Source: Stappia stellulata DSM 5886
Lineage (GTDB): Bacteria > Pseudomonadota > Alphaproteobacteria > Rhizobiales > Stappiaceae
Assembly: GCF_000423705.1 (NCBI RefSeq)
Contig: NZ_AUIM01000011.1
Coordinates: 248,001 to 312,000 of the forward strand
DNA: 64,000 nt
Reading direction: 5' to 3'
Under the pieces are notes generated by a model that was not told the DNA's origin, did not search any database, and saw only the letters and a program-made list of their open reading frames with translations. The position numbers and the translations under genes are program-made. This document shows, in pieces, positions 9,569-22,247 of the stretch. The first letter of the stretch is position 1. The number at the start of each line of letters is the position of its first letter.

Positions 9569-9664
9569 ACGCGGGCCCCGACTGTTCGACGGCGAGGATT
9601 TCGTTCTTTTTCGATCTCTTGCGTTTCGACCCGCACCGGCAGGGCACGAATGCCGCGCCATGCG

Positions 9665-10411
9665 TCATCGGCGCTGCGTGTTTTCCGGGCTCTTGCACAG
9701 ATCCGCGATCAGGCATTTCTCGCATTCCGGCTTGCGGGCCTTGCAGATGTAGCGTCCATGCAGGATCAGCCAGTGATGGGCGTGCAGCAGGAAGTCCGCC
9801 GGCACCGCCTTCTCCAGCGATATCTCCACCTCCAGCGGTGTTTTTCCGGGAGCAAGGCCGATCCGGTTGCCGAGCCGGAAGAGATGCGTGTCGACAGCGA
9901 TCGTCGGTTGGCCGAAAGCGATGTTCAGGACGACGTTGGCGGTCTTGCGACCCACACCCGGCAGCCGCTCCAGCGCCGCCCGGTCGCGCGGGACCTCCCC
10001 GTCGTAGTCGTCCACCAGCATCCGTGACAGCGCGATCACGTTCTTGGCCTTGGTCTTGTAGAGGCCGATCGTCCTGATTGCCTCGCGCAGCGCGTCCTCA
10101 CCGAGCGCCAGCATTTTTTCCGGGGTGTCGACGGTTTCGAACAGCGGCCGCGTTGCCTTGTTGACGCCGACGTCGGTCGCCTGTGCCGACAGGGCAACCG
10201 CCACCAGCAGCGTGTAGGGATTGACGTAATGCAGCTCGCCGGTCGGCTCGGGGTTCGCGGCATGAAAGCGCGCGAAGATCGCATGGATCTCGGCCTTCGT
10301 GTAACGCGGCCGTTTCAGTGTGCGCTTGGGTTTCGGCGCCGTCGCGGATTTCTTCCCCGCAGGTGTCGATGCCATAGGTGTTTTCACGGGATCGCTCTGG
10401 TTCTCGCTCAT
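9665..10411 (-). CDS. nth: Endonuclease III (DNA glycosylase/AP lyase)
   Basis: Nth removes oxidised pyrimidines and cleaves abasic sites in base excision repair. The helix-hairpin-helix motif LPGVGRKTANVV carries the catalytic Lys. The catalytic Asp is in VDTHLFRLGNRIGL, and the 4Fe-4S cluster ligands appear as C-x6-C-x2-C-x5-C at the C-terminus. I choose ATG 10411 (MSENQSDPVK), giving 248 residues; the frame stays open to 10528. The first ~35 residues are a basic, Pro/Lys-rich tail often seen in alphaproteobacterial Nth. Confidence 0.93.
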   Translation of the reverse strand: MSENQSDPVKTPMASTPAGKKSATAPKPKRTLKRPRYTKAEIHAIFARFHAANPEPTGELHYVNPYTLLVAVALSAQATDVGVNKATRPLFETVDTPEKMLALGEDALREAIRTIGLYKTKAKNVIALSRMLVDDYDGEVPRDRAALERLPGVGRKTANVVLNIAFGQPTIAVDTHLFRLGNRIGLAPGKTPLEVEISLEKAVPADFLLHAHHWLILHGRYICKARKPECEKCLIADLCKSPENTQRR

Positions 10412-10433
10412 GGCTTCTCTATACTGTTGCATC

Positions 10434-10991
10434 ATGACGAGCGGCAATCCGAAAACAGATCGTACCCTTGCGGACGGCGGCGGCGACGCGCGGGTCGACG
10501 ACCCGCCGTTCTTCGCGGCCATGCTCACGCCCTATCGGTCGTTGGGGGCGAACGGCTTTCGCGTGCTCATGCTGGTCGTTTGCGCCATTTGCCTTGTCTC
10601 CGGCCTGGTTTTCCTGGCGCTGGGCGCCTGGCCGGTCTTCGGATTCCTGGGCCTCGATATTCTGCTGATCTTTCTGGCGTTTCGCTGGAACTACAAGGCC
10701 GCGCGGGCCTATGAGCAGGTCAGCGTGTCGCGCACCGAGATCACCATTTTGAAGGTCAGTGCCGGCGGGCGGCGCTCCTGCTACCGCTTCAACCCGTTCT
10801 GGGCGCGGCTTCTGGTGCGCGAGGAAGACGACGAGGGCGTGGTGCGCATCACCATCAAGGCGCGCGGGCAATCCGTCGACGTCGGCGGGTTCCTCAACCC
10901 CGACGACCGCACCAGCTTTGCCGGTGCGTTTCGTCAGGCGGTCGCGACGGCCAAGGCCGGCGGACCGTTTCCCGCGCCGCTTGCCTCGTGA
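10434..10991 (+). CDS. DUF2244 membrane protein
   Basis: 185-residue protein of the DUF2244 family, common in alphaproteobacteria and of unknown role. After an Asp/Gly-rich N-terminus there are two close transmembrane helices (about residues 40-62 and 66-83: VLMLVVCAICLVSGLVFLAL and a following hydrophobic stretch), then a soluble domain with YEQVSVSRTEITI and a basic patch. The start ATG 10434 is only 22 bases from the divergent nth start, so promoters must overlap the opposite coding region or one start is off. It ends 18 bases from the convergent secreted-protein gene. Confidence 0.8.
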   Translation: MTSGNPKTDRTLADGGGDARVDDPPFFAAMLTPYRSLGANGFRVLMLVVCAICLVSGLVFLALGAWPVFGFLGLDILLIFLAFRWNYKAARAYEQVSVSRTEITILKVSAGGRRSCYRFNPFWARLLVREEDDEGVVRITIKARGQSVDVGGFLNPDDRTSFAGAFRQAVATAKAGGPFPAPLAS

Positions 10992-11009
10992 TCCGGGCAG
11001 CGCCCGCCG

Positions 11010-12983
11010 TCAGTTGAAGACGCGACAGGACTGGGGCGCTGCCCCGGGCCGTTTCCATGTCACCCGGTTTCCCGCGCCCGACAGAACGTATCCGCGCTGG
11101 GCATAATAGAGGTCGGCGTTGTTCGACCGGTCTGCAAGCGTCACCGGAGACAGGCCGGACTCCCGAACGATGGCGACACGGCGGGTGTTGTCGATGGTCA
11201 CCGCCAGATACGCGCCGCTGTCGCAGTCGTAGCTGATCTCGACCAGATCGCCACCCGGACCGGGAAAAAGCGGGGCCGGAGCGATGGGCGCGACATAGTT
11301 GGGTTCGGGAAGGCGCGCAGGCGCACGACCCGGTGAGATCGTCACGACGCGCGACCGGTCCCGTGGCAGATAGATGCCGAGGCAGTCGCCGCGCGGGGTG
11401 GTGACGAGCCAGGGGTGACCGATGAGCGTCGGTTGCACCATTTCGCCGCCTGCAGGAACCCGGGCCTGGCTTTGCCGCTCGCCGTTGAAATCGAGCCAGT
11501 GCACGACAATCGGACGGCGGCGTTCGTTGCGAAAGATCAGCGTGGCGGGGCGGTCGCTGGCGACCGAGGTGATAAAGCCCTCCTCCCGGCAACTTGGCCG
11601 GCCGCGCGGATCCGTGTCCGAGACGCCGGAGGAGCGACGGGGCGCGGAGGCGACAGCCTCCGGCCGGGGAACGGCGCAGGCCTCGCGGAACCGACCGACC
11701 GGGCCTGCGCTTCCCGAAAGCGATACGCGATAGGCCGGACTGCCCTCGACGTTGACGGACAGGGTCGAGCCCCGGATCAGTGCGGTCCAGATCGGATCGG
11801 TCGCGCGCAGCGAGACAACGGCGTCCGGTTGTCCGCTTTGCGTGTTCGCGGACGAGCCGCGCGCGGTGTAGGAGCGCGTCTGGTCGCGGGCGGACAGTGT
11901 GACGGAGGCCGTGCCGCCCGGGGCAAGCCGGTCGACGGTGGTCTGCGTGATGAAGTCGATTTCCCCCGAACCGGGGCGGCAGGTCGCCAGAAAGCCGCGG
12001 TCGTCGGTCTCGCGAATGCCGTAGACCAGGGCCAGGCTTTCTCCGCCAGCGCGCTCGACATACCATGTGCGGTCCTCAAACAACGGGATTTCCGCCGATC
12101 GGAGGGTCCCTTGCAAGGATCGCGGATCGGTTTCGCTCGCGTCGCGCGCCAGGGCGTCGGTCTCGCCCGTCCGGGTCCGTGATCCCGACCTTGTGTCCCC
12201 GGACCGCGTCGTGGCGGAGGGCGTGTCCTCGGCGCTGCCGCGAAGGCTGGTCTCCGGCCGCCGCACGCCGCCGGCAAGCGGCGGAGCCGCCGGACCCTGG
12301 CCCGAGGGCACCGCCTGGCGCACGCCGCGCGCGGAGCCACGGGCGAGGGTTGCCGAGGAATCCACCGTCACCTTCCAGTCGCCGCAAATGTCGACATCGT
12401 CTTCCAGAATGCGGCCGTCTGCGAGCACCAGCCGCAACGACCTGCGGCAGGCGATCTGGCCGGCGTTGTCGGGATCGCCGGCGACCTCGACGAACACGCG
12501 CGCCTTCGACCGCCGGCGCACCTTGACGGCCGCGCCGTCGATGGCGACGTCGCGAATGGCGGTGTCGTCATCGGTCTGGATCATCACCAGCTTGCGCTGG
12601 ATGCGCGTTTCGGGTTTGCCTCTGGCAGCAAGATCGTCCGCCGAAACGCTGACGACGTAGTTGATCGCGCAAAGATCGTAGGTCCTGGTCAGCGACCGCC
12701 CGTCCGACAGACCGAGGGTCAGCTCCTGCTCGCAGGTGAAGGCCTTGTTCTCGCGTCCCGCTTCCGCGAAGAGGATCCCCGACCCGCGCCCGACCTGCTT
12801 CAGCGCGGTGGTCCCGCTCTTCACGCTGTCGACCGTCACGCCCTCAATGGTGCTTTTCAGCGAGACAATGCGGGTTTCGGCGGTGCCGGCGTTGGGCGCG
12901 GCGATCAGCGTGACGGCAAGGGCGGCTGCAAACAGGCGGCGGCGGATTGTGGAAGAGGGCCGGATGGGCATTGGCGGTGTCAT
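11010..12983 (-). CDS. Secreted protein with VHL-beta-like and MliC-like C-terminal domains
   Basis: 657-residue exported protein of unknown function. A signal peptide (RRRLFAAALAVTLIAAPNAGTA) ends near residue 33. An N-terminal Cys-containing module spans about 35-215, followed by a low-complexity Ser/Arg/Thr-rich linker. A second module ends SLSGSAGPVGRFREAC. Residues about 463-540 look like the von Hippel-Lindau beta domain: LIFRNERRRPIVVHWLDFNG, then HPWLVTTPRGDCLGIYLP. Residues about 582-657 match the MliC lysozyme-inhibitor fold (YDCDSGAYLAV, YVLSGAG, W, terminal Cys). I start at ATG 12983; the frame stays open to 13160 but without a signal peptide there. Export and a cell-envelope role are inferred. 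Confidence 0.75.
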   Translation of the reverse strand: MTPPMPIRPSSTIRRRLFAAALAVTLIAAPNAGTAETRIVSLKSTIEGVTVDSVKSGTTALKQVGRGSGILFAEAGRENKAFTCEQELTLGLSDGRSLTRTYDLCAINYVVSVSADDLAARGKPETRIQRKLVMIQTDDDTAIRDVAIDGAAVKVRRRSKARVFVEVAGDPDNAGQIACRRSLRLVLADGRILEDDVDICGDWKVTVDSSATLARGSARGVRQAVPSGQGPAAPPLAGGVRRPETSLRGSAEDTPSATTRSGDTRSGSRTRTGETDALARDASETDPRSLQGTLRSAEIPLFEDRTWYVERAGGESLALVYGIRETDDRGFLATCRPGSGEIDFITQTTVDRLAPGGTASVTLSARDQTRSYTARGSSANTQSGQPDAVVSLRATDPIWTALIRGSTLSVNVEGSPAYRVSLSGSAGPVGRFREACAVPRPEAVASAPRRSSGVSDTDPRGRPSCREEGFITSVASDRPATLIFRNERRRPIVVHWLDFNGERQSQARVPAGGEMVQPTLIGHPWLVTTPRGDCLGIYLPRDRSRVVTISPGRAPARLPEPNYVAPIAPAPLFPGPGGDLVEISYDCDSGAYLAVTIDNTRRVAIVRESGLSPVTLADRSNNADLYYAQRGYVLSGAGNRVTWKRPGAAPQSCRVFN

Positions 12984-13137
12984 CTCGTCGGTTTCGGGTC
13001 GGGACCGTTGCTGCAACAGTGGCGCGGGTTTTTGGCCGAAGCAAGACGAAGTCCGTCCGCCCACGCTCGCAAATCGGGTGGCGGGCGCGACCGTTCGGGC
13101 GATAGTGTCACGGCACCGACAATGAAGGTGACTTGCC

Positions 13138-14049
13138 ATGACCGCGACCGGCCCAGCCATTGCCCTGACGTCTCCCGCCGCCCTGCCATCGGGCCAGGAC
13201 CTCGACGACTATGACGTGGTGCGCCGGACCTTGCAGGCGATCACCGAGCGCTGGCGCGACCAGCCGCAGCTGGAGGAACTCGCCGCGGAGGCCGGCGTGC
13301 AGCCGATCCAGCTGCAGCGGGTGTTTTCGCGCTGGGCCGGACTGACCCCGAAGCAGTTCCTGCAGGCGGTGACGCTCGATCATGCCCGGGCGTTGCTGAA
13401 GAGCTCCGCGACGGTGCTTGAAACGAGCTATGAGGTCGGCCTGTCCGGCCCGGCGCGCCTGCACGATCTCTTCGTCACCCACGAGGCGATGACGCCCGGC
13501 GTCTACCGGGCCAGGGGGGCGGGCGTCACGCTTCGCTACGGATTTCATCCGTCCCCCTTCGGCATCGCGCTGGTGATGGCGACCGAACACGGTCTTGCCG
13601 GTCTGGCCTTTTGCGATCCCGGCGGCGAGGCGGAGGCGCTCGACGACATGCGCGCGCGCTGGCCGGCCGCGGACTATGTGGAGGACCTCGCGGTCACCGC
13701 TCCCGTCGCGCGGCGCGTGTTCGATCCGGCAAGCTGGTCGGCGGAAACGCCGCTGCGCGTCGTCATGATCGGGACGGATTTCGAGATCCGCGTCTGGGAG
13801 GCGCTGCTGCGCATTCCCGTCGGTGCGGCGACGACCTATGCCCGGATTGCCGAAGGCCTCGGCAAACCCAAGGCCGCCCGCGCGGTCGGACGCGCCGTCG
13901 GGCGCAATCCGGTGTCCTTCGTGGTGCCCTGTCATCGGGTGCTGGGCAGCGGTGGCGGGCTGTGCGGCTACCACTGGGGGCTGACCCGCAAGCGGGCAAT
14001 CCTCGGATGGGAAACAGGACTGGTCGGGGGCGGTGCAGCCAGCCGTTGA
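13138..14049 (+). CDS. Ada-like protein: AraC-type HTH fused to O6-methylguanine-DNA methyltransferase
   Basis: Repair protein of the Ada/Ogt class, 303 residues. Residues about 25-125 form an AraC-type DNA-binding domain (QPIQLQRVFSRWAGLTPKQF). The C-terminal methyltransferase domain carries the active-site VPCHRVLG with Cys265, preceded by RAVGRAVGRNP and followed by GGLCGYHWGL. The N-terminal zinc/phosphotriester domain of E. coli Ada is absent, so methylphosphotriester-triggered activation is not expected in the same way. The ATG at 13138 follows an AAGGTG. It ends 12 bases from mutS, tail to tail: two DNA-repair genes side by side. Confidence 0.9.
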   Translation: MTATGPAIALTSPAALPSGQDLDDYDVVRRTLQAITERWRDQPQLEELAAEAGVQPIQLQRVFSRWAGLTPKQFLQAVTLDHARALLKSSATVLETSYEVGLSGPARLHDLFVTHEAMTPGVYRARGAGVTLRYGFHPSPFGIALVMATEHGLAGLAFCDPGGEAEALDDMRARWPAADYVEDLAVTAPVARRVFDPASWSAETPLRVVMIGTDFEIRVWEALLRIPVGAATTYARIAEGLGKPKAARAVGRAVGRNPVSFVVPCHRVLGSGGGLCGYHWGLTRKRAILGWETGLVGGGAASR

Positions 14050-14061
14050 GAACAGCCGTCC

Positions 14062-16824
14062 CTATCGCGGTCCGGACGCCGTGGCGGCCGCGCGCTTGAG
14101 CCGGTAAAGCGCCTCGAGCGCATCGCGCGGCGTCATATCGTCGGGATCGAGCTCGGCAAGCGCCTCAGCCAGGACATCGCGGTCCCGGACAGCCGGAGCC
14201 GGGGCGGCGACCGGCGCGGCGGCAAACAGCGGCAGGTCGTCGATTGCCTGCTTGCCGGGCGTGCGCCGGTCCTGTTCCTCCAGTTGCGCCAGAACGGCGC
14301 GGGCACGCTCGATCACCTGCGTCGGCAGGCCGGCGAGTTTCGCCACCTGGATTCCGTAGGAGCGGTCGGCCGCGCCTGCGACGATCTCATGCAGGAAAAC
14401 GACTTCGCCTTCCCACTCCTTGACGCGCACGGTGGCGTTCGACAGGCGCGGCAGGCGCGCCGAAAGCGCCGTAAGCTCGTGATAGTGGGTGGCGAAGAGC
14501 GCGCGCGCCTTGTTGGTCTCATGCAGATGCTCGATCGCCGCCCAGGCAATCGACAGTCCGTCGAAGGTCGAGGTGCCGCGCCCGATCTCGTCCAGGATGA
14601 CGAGCGCCCGCTGGCCCGCCTGATTGAGGATGGCGGCGGTCTCCACCATTTCCACCATGAAGGTGGAGCGTCCGCGTGCCAGATCGTCGGCCGCACCGAC
14701 GCGGGAGAACAGCCGGTCGACGATGCCGATATGGGCATGGGCTGCGGGGACGAAGGCCCCCATCTGTGCGAGAACCGCGATCAGTGCGTTCTGGCGCAGG
14801 AAGGTCGACTTGCCGGCCATGTTCGGGCCGGTGATTAGCCAGATCCGCCCGCCGTCCTCGCCCTCGCCCGGGCCGAGGTCGGCGTCATTGGCGACGAAGC
14901 CTTCGCCGCTCGATTGCTTCAGCGCCCGCTCCACCACGGGATGCCGCCCGCCCGAAATGTCGAAGGCGAGACTGTCATCGACCAGCGGTCGGGTGTGATT
15001 GTCTTCCTCTGCAAGCTCGGCAAGGGCGGCGGCAACGTCGAGGACCGAGAGACCGTCGGCAACCCCCTTGATCGCATCGCCGCGCGCGATGACATCGTCG
15101 CACAGCCGTTCGAAGGCGGCCGTCTCGAGCGCCAGCGCGCGGCCCGCCGCATTGGCGATGCGGCTTTCCAGATCCGCCAGATCCGGTGTGGTGAAGCGCA
15201 TGGCACCGGCCATGGTCTGGCGATGAATGAAGCGCGCCGGATCGCCGGTGAGCTTGTCGGCATGAGCCGCCGGCACCTCGATGAACCAGCCGAGCACATT
15301 GTTGTGCTTGATCTTCAGCGCCCGGACCGCGAGTTCCTCGCAAAGGCTGCCCTGAAGCTGCGCGATCACCTTGCGGCTGTCGTCCCTGAGCCGGCGCAAT
15401 TCGTCCAGCTCTCCGATATAGCCTTCCGCGATGAAATTGCCGTCGCGGGCGAGAAGCGGCAGATCGTCCTTCAGTGCCCGGGCAAGGTCCGCGCATAGAT
15501 CGCGCGGCGCCGCGTCGATGCGCGTCAGGGCCGCATCGAGTTCTTCTTCTTCCAGCCGGCCGGTGTCGTCGCGCGGGACAAGTCCGGCAATCTCGAGCGC
15601 GGCCTGAAGGCCCTGGGCCAGCGCCAGAAGATCGCGCGGACCGCCCCGGTTGAGCGAAATGCGCGACAGTGCGCGGGCCATGTCCGGCACCTGCTTCAAC
15701 TGGGCCCGCAGCCGTTCGCGCAGATAGGTGTCGGCGTGAAAACGGGCGACGGCGTCCTGTCGGCGACGGATTTCCGCAACGTCTGTCAGCGGACTTGCAA
15801 GCCGCGATGCCAAAAGCCTGGAGCCGGCGCCGGACACGGTGCGGTCAATCACCGACAGCAGCGATCCGCCGCGTTCGCCCGACAGCGTGCGCATGAGTTC
15901 CAGATTGGCGCGCGTCGCCGGGTCGATAAGCATGCGCGCGCCGGCGCCTTCGCGGGCCGGCGGGTCAAGCGGCGCGCGGTCGCCGAACTGGGTCTTTTCC
16001 ACATAGGCAAGCGCGCCGGCGGCGGCCGTCGTTTCCAGTCGCGAAAACTGGCCGAAGGCCTCCAGCGTCGCGACGCCGTAGTAATGCGCCAGGCGGTCGG
16101 CGGCGGTCGCCCCGTCGAACAGGCTGCGCGGCACGGGCGAGAGCGACGCCGGGCTTTCCTCAAGCAACGCGCGCAGGGCGGGGTCGTCGAGCAGGGTGTC
16201 GGCGACGACGATCTCACGCGGGTCGATGCGGGCGAGATCGGCGGCAAGACGGGCGCCCTCGCTGCTCGCCACCTTGAAGGCCCCGGTGGAGATATCGACC
16301 CAGGCAAGCGCATAGGCGGTGTCGTCATCGAGCGATCCACCGCGATTGCGCGCCAGCGCCAGCAGAAAATTGTTGCGTGACGCCTCCAGCAGTCGCTCTT
16401 CGGTGAGCGTGCCGGGCGTGACCAGCCGCACGACCTCGCGGCGCACAACCGACTTTGCGCCGCGTTTTTTCGCTTCGGCCGGATCCTCGGTCTGTTCGCA
16501 AACGGCGACCCGAAAGCCCAGCGCTATCAGTTTTTGAAGATAGTCGTCGGCCGCATGCACCGGCACGCCGCACATGGGGATATCCTCGCCCAGGTGCTTG
16601 CCGCGCTTGGTCAACGTGATACCGAGCGCGCGCGAGGCATCTTCCGCGTCCTGGAAAAACAGTTCGTAGAAGTCGCCCATGCGGTAGAACAGCAGGCAGT
16701 CCGGATTGGCGGTCTTGATCTCGATGTATTGCGCCATCATCGGCGTCGGCTGCGCCAGGGGGGCCTGCGCGCGCGTCGGTGCCGCATCCTTGCCGGTCCG
16801 GGGTTCGCCTGCCTCTTCGACCAT
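14062..16824 (-). CDS. mutS: DNA mismatch repair protein MutS
   Basis: MutS recognises mismatches and small loops and recruits MutL. The mismatch-binding N-terminus includes the Phe-x-Glu motif in [14 protein letters not shown]. The ATPase has Walker [16 protein letters not shown], Walker [16 protein letters not shown] and a conserved His in [11 protein letters not shown] 16824 gives 920 residues, matching the family; a TTG at 16905 would add 27 residues without support, while ATG 16824 has an AAGG about ten bases upstream. It is convergent with the Ada-like gene and divergent from maeB. Confidence 0.95.
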   Translation of the reverse strand: MVEEAGEPRTGKDAAPTRAQAPLAQPTPMMAQYIEIKTANPDCLLFYRMGDFYELFFQDAEDASRALGITLTKRGKHLGEDIPMCGVPVHAADDYLQKLIALGFRVAVCEQTEDPAEAKKRGAKSVVRREVVRLVTPGTLTEERLLEASRNNFLLALARNRGGSLDDDTAYALAWVDISTGAFKVASSEGARLAADLARIDPREIVVADTLLDDPALRALLEESPASLSPVPRSLFDGATAADRLAHYYGVATLEAFGQFSRLETTAAAGALAYVEKTQFGDRAPLDPPAREGAGARMLIDPATRANLELMRTLSGERGGSLLSVIDRTVSGAGSRLLASRLASPLTDVAEIRRRQDAVARFHADTYLRERLRAQLKQVPDMARALSRISLNRGGPRDLLALAQGLQAALEIAGLVPRDDTGRLEEEELDAALTRIDAAPRDLCADLARALKDDLPLLARDGNFIAEGYIGELDELRRLRDDSRKVIAQLQGSLCEELAVRALKIKHNNVLGWFIEVPAAHADKLTGDPARFIHRQTMAGAMRFTTPDLADLESRIANAAGRALALETAAFERLCDDVIARGDAIKGVADGLSVLDVAAALAELAEEDNHTRPLVDDSLAFDISGGRHPVVERALKQSSGEGFVANDADLGPGEGEDGGRIWLITGPNMAGKSTFLRQNALIAVLAQMGAFVPAAHAHIGIVDRLFSRVGAADDLARGRSTFMVEMVETAAILNQAGQRALVILDEIGRGTSTFDGLSIAWAAIEHLHETNKARALFATHYHELTALSARLPRLSNATVRVKEWEGEVVFLHEIVAGAADRSYGIQVAKLAGLPTQVIERARAVLAQLEEQDRRTPGKQAIDDLPLFAAAPVAAPAPAVRDRDVLAEALAELDPDDMTPRDALEALYRLKRAAATASGPR

Positions 16825-17017
16825 GCTCGCGACCTTCGTGTTCGGGTAGCGGGTGTCGCATCCACCCTTTGCCTCTGGTGAGGACGTTCTAGCGCGGTTT
16901 AGCAAATCGGCGGAAGGGTTTCAGCCCGAGGCGACCCCATGGCGGGTTGAGTGCAGTATTTGCAGGGGATAATGTCTGCCCCCGCTCTCACGGGCGGCAG
17001 CGCAATTGGAGGGCTAT

Positions 17018-19300
<2,283 letters not shown>

Positions 19301-19383
19301 GCCATCTGTCCCGGCGTGTCGTAAAGGGTTCGGCACGTCGGGACGGTTCGTCCCTCACCGCGATACCGAAAGTGACAGGAACA

Positions 19384-20094
19384 ATGGCCAAGGGCCCGAT
19401 CAAGATCTGCGGTCTGTCGACCGAGGACACGCTGGAGGCGGCGATTGCCGCCGGTGCCGGCATGATCGGGCTTGTTTTCTTCCCCAAAAGCCCGCGCCAT
19501 GTCGACCTTGCGACCGCTGCCCGGCTCGCCGATCTGGCGCGTGGACGGACCGAAATCGTCGCCCTCACGGTAAACGCCGACGACGCGACGATCGACGCGA
19601 TCGTGGCGCGCGTGCGCCCCGACTGGCTGCAGCTGCACGGATCGGAAAGCCCGCAGCGCTGCGCGGACCTCAAGGCGCGCCATGGCGTCAGGATCATGAA
19701 GGCGCTGGGCATCCGCGAGGCCGATGACATCGCCGCCGCCCTGCCCTATGTGGGCCACGTGGACCGGCTGCTGTTCGATGCCAAACCGCCGAAGGGCGCG
19801 GATCTGCCGGGCGGCAATGGCGCAAGCTTCGACTGGACGCTGCTTCAGGGCCTTGACCTTGGCGTTCCGCTCATGCTTTCCGGAGGGCTCGATCCGCGGA
19901 CGGTGGCGGACGCGATCCGCATCGGCGGCATCGCCGACGTTGACGTTTCCTCCGGCGTGGAGCGAGCACGCGGGGAAAAGGACGAAGATCTCATTCATGC
20001 GTTCGTGGCGGCGGCACGCCAGGGCGCAACCGACAGGCCCGCCGGAGACAGATCGCTCTCCGGGCGCGCGGCGCAACAAGGACGGACCGCATGA
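19384..20094 (+). CDS. trpF: Phosphoribosylanthranilate isomerase
   Basis: TrpF carries out the Amadori rearrangement in tryptophan synthesis. The N-terminus [19 protein letters not shown] holds the catalytic Cys. The catalytic Asp is in [16 protein letters not shown], and [14 protein letters not shown] and DVSSGVE are the phosphate-binding loops. ATG 19384 with an AGGA just upstream gives 236 residues; the tail of about 20 residues past the barrel ([19 protein letters not shown]) is an extension. The stop overlaps the trpB start (ATGA, 20091-20094). Confidence 0.93.
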   Translation: MAKGPIKICGLSTEDTLEAAIAAGAGMIGLVFFPKSPRHVDLATAARLADLARGRTEIVALTVNADDATIDAIVARVRPDWLQLHGSESPQRCADLKARHGVRIMKALGIREADDIAAALPYVGHVDRLLFDAKPPKGADLPGGNGASFDWTLLQGLDLGVPLMLSGGLDPRTVADAIRIGGIADVDVSSGVERARGEKDEDLIHAFVAAARQGATDRPAGDRSLSGRAAQQGRTA

Positions 20095-21305
20095 CCACCC
20101 AGCCCAACACCTACCGTTCCGGCCCCGACGAGCGCGGCCATTTCGGCATTTTCGGCGGTCGCTACGTGGCGGAAACACTGATGCCGCTGATCCTCGATCT
20201 GGAGCAGGCCTACGAGGACGCCAAGGCGGATCCGGCCTTCCAGGCCGAGGTCGACGACCTAAATACCCATTACACCGGCCGGCCCTCGCCGCTTTATTTC
20301 GCCGAGCGCCTGACCGAGGAGCTGGGCGGCGCCAAGATCTACTTCAAGCGCGACGAGCTGAACCACACGGGCAGCCACAAGATCAACAACTGCCTGGGCC
20401 AGATCCTGCTGGCGAAGCGCATGGGCAAGACCCGGATCATCGCCGAGACCGGTGCAGGCCAGCATGGCGTCGCGACGGCCACCGTCTGCGCCCGTTTCGG
20501 TCTGCCTTGCGTCGTCTACATGGGCGCGACCGACGTGGAGCGGCAAAAGCCGAACGTTTTCCGCATGAAGCTTCTGGGCGCGGAGATCGTGCCGGTGACG
20601 GCGGGGGCCGGAACGCTGAAGGATGCGATGAACGAGGCGTTGCGCGACTGGGTGACCAATGTCGAGGACACCTACTATCTGATCGGCACGGCGGCCGGCC
20701 CGCACCCCTATCCGGAAATGGTGCGCGACTTTCAGTCGGTGATCGGCACCGAAACCCGCGAGCAGATGCTGGCCGCCGAAGGCCGTCTGCCCGATGCGCT
20801 GGTCGCAGCCGTCGGCGGTGGATCGAACGCCATCGGCCTGTTCCATCCCTTCCTGGACGATCCGGGGGTGGAGATCTATGGCGTCGAGGCGGGTGGCAAG
20901 GGACTTGAGGGCGAGGAGCATTGCGCCTCGCTCAACGCCGGCAAGCCGGGCGTGCTGCACGGCAACCGCACCTATCTGCTGCAGGACGACGACGGCCAGA
21001 TCCTGGAAGGCCATTCGATCTCGGCCGGTCTCGACTATCCCGGCATCGGGCCGGAGCACTCCTGGCTCAAGGAAAGCGGCCGGGTGAGCTATCTTCCGGT
21101 CACCGATGCGGAGGCGATGGAAGCCTTCAAGCTGCTCACGCGGGTCGAGGGCATCATTCCCGCGCTCGAGCCGGCGCATGCGCTGGCCCAGGTGATGAAG
21201 CTCGCCCCGACGATGGCGAAGGACAAGATCATTGTCATGAACCTGTGCGGGCGCGGCGACAAGGACGTCTTCACCGTCGGCAAGATGCTGGGTTACGACC
21301 TCTGA
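20091..21305 (+). CDS. trpB: Tryptophan synthase beta chain
   Basis: TrpB makes tryptophan from indole and serine with PLP. The PLP lysine is in HTGSHKINN, the ammonia/indole region in [14 protein letters not shown], and the phosphate cup in [14 protein letters not shown]. Its 404 residues are standard TrpB1 length. It is translationally coupled to trpF. Unusually for this group, trpA does not follow; a strong terminator comes 28 bases after the stop. TrpB normally needs TrpA for the channelled reaction, so trpA is presumably elsewhere. Confidence 0.95.
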   Translation: MTTQPNTYRSGPDERGHFGIFGGRYVAETLMPLILDLEQAYEDAKADPAFQAEVDDLNTHYTGRPSPLYFAERLTEELGGAKIYFKRDELNHTGSHKINNCLGQILLAKRMGKTRIIAETGAGQHGVATATVCARFGLPCVVYMGATDVERQKPNVFRMKLLGAEIVPVTAGAGTLKDAMNEALRDWVTNVEDTYYLIGTAAGPHPYPEMVRDFQSVIGTETREQMLAAEGRLPDALVAAVGGGSNAIGLFHPFLDDPGVEIYGVEAGGKGLEGEEHCASLNAGKPGVLHGNRTYLLQDDDGQILEGHSISAGLDYPGIGPEHSWLKESGRVSYLPVTDAEAMEAFKLLTRVEGIIPALEPAHALAQVMKLAPTMAKDKIIVMNLCGRGDKDVFTVGKMLGYDL

Positions 21306-21332
21306 TCGGTCCGGCGAGCTTCTGAATTCCGG

Positions 21333-21363
21333 AAAAGGCGGCGAAGTGATTTCGCCGCCTTTT
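21333..21363 (+). terminator. Intrinsic terminator after trpB
   Basis: Perfect 13-bp stem, AAAAGGCGGCGAA (21333-21345) and TTCGCCGCCTTTT (21351-21363), with a 5-nt loop and a T-rich 3' side. This is the best intrinsic terminator in the window and shows that the trp transcript ends at trpB. The symmetric A/T ends allow it to work from both sides. Confidence 0.9.
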
Positions 21364-21852
21364 CTGTCTCCCAGCGCAGGATCCCGGTCGCACTGCCGGT
21401 CGGGCTCCTTGGGGCTGTACGGCTGCGGGCGCATGACAGGTACGCATGGTGCTGACCGGCGATGATTTCGCATGGCCTGAAGCGCGCGTGAACGAGGCGG
21501 CTTGTGCGGGGACCTGCCGTGGAGATGGCCCCTCGCGGGCCCGGCCGACCGGCATGTCCGCTTTGATGGAGAAAGCGCGGCGCCGACCTCTTCGGCCGAC
21601 ACCTTCGCGGCGGTCTTGCAAGACCGGGATGCGCCACGCAAAGTCCCCCACCCTGCTGCCGACGATCTTCCCCACGAACAGGACGTCCGCGGTTGCGACA
21701 TGCGTTCGCAGGGTCTTGGGGCCGATCCTGCGCGCGCCGGAAATGCCGCGCGACGAGAAGTCGTTTGCCGCAGGCGAAGCCGAGACAAAACCATTGCCTC
21801 TCCCCGGCGGATCGGCTATCCCTCGGCCTGTTCGGCGCATCCACGCGCCAAG
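21364..21852. other. Non-coding stretch between trpB terminator and tRNA-Arg
   Basis: About 490 bp without a gene I can support. Open frames cross it on both strands, but they run into tRNA sequence and look like shadow translations. It must contain the tRNA promoter. No repeat, IS end or recognisable trpA remnant was seen. Confidence 0.5.
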
Positions 21853-21929
<77 letters not shown>

Positions 21930-22247
21930 TCTCTTTCAATGACTTATCAGGTTCTGGCTTTCCGCCGAAATGTCCCGGGTAGCACGCTGGGCTGGGATTT
22001 CGCGCATTTTGGCCGTGACACGCGCTGCCTTTGCCGCGCTCTCGAGCGCGGGCTGTTTGCGTTTGACGGCGCAGATCTCATTCTTGTCGAGGACTTGGGG
22101 TCGCGGTTGGCGTCATCGTCCGGATTGCGGAAACTCGAAGTCCGCGCCCCGGCGGCCGCGGGATGGTCCGCCGCCGCCGGGGTCGAAAATCAACTCTGAC
22201 CGTCTGGCACACATTCAGCGCCTGACGTTTCGACACCGTCAGATCTG
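21930..22247. other. Non-coding stretch between tRNA-Arg and the bicupin gene
   Basis: 318 bp with no gene I can support. It contains a 10-bp perfect inverted repeat CCCCGGCGGC (22147-22156) / GCCGCCGGGG (22173-22182) and a short hairpin CTGACG (22222-22227) / CGTCAG (22237-22242) just past the bicupin stop. Either could end the minus-strand transcript; neither has a T run. Confidence 0.4.
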
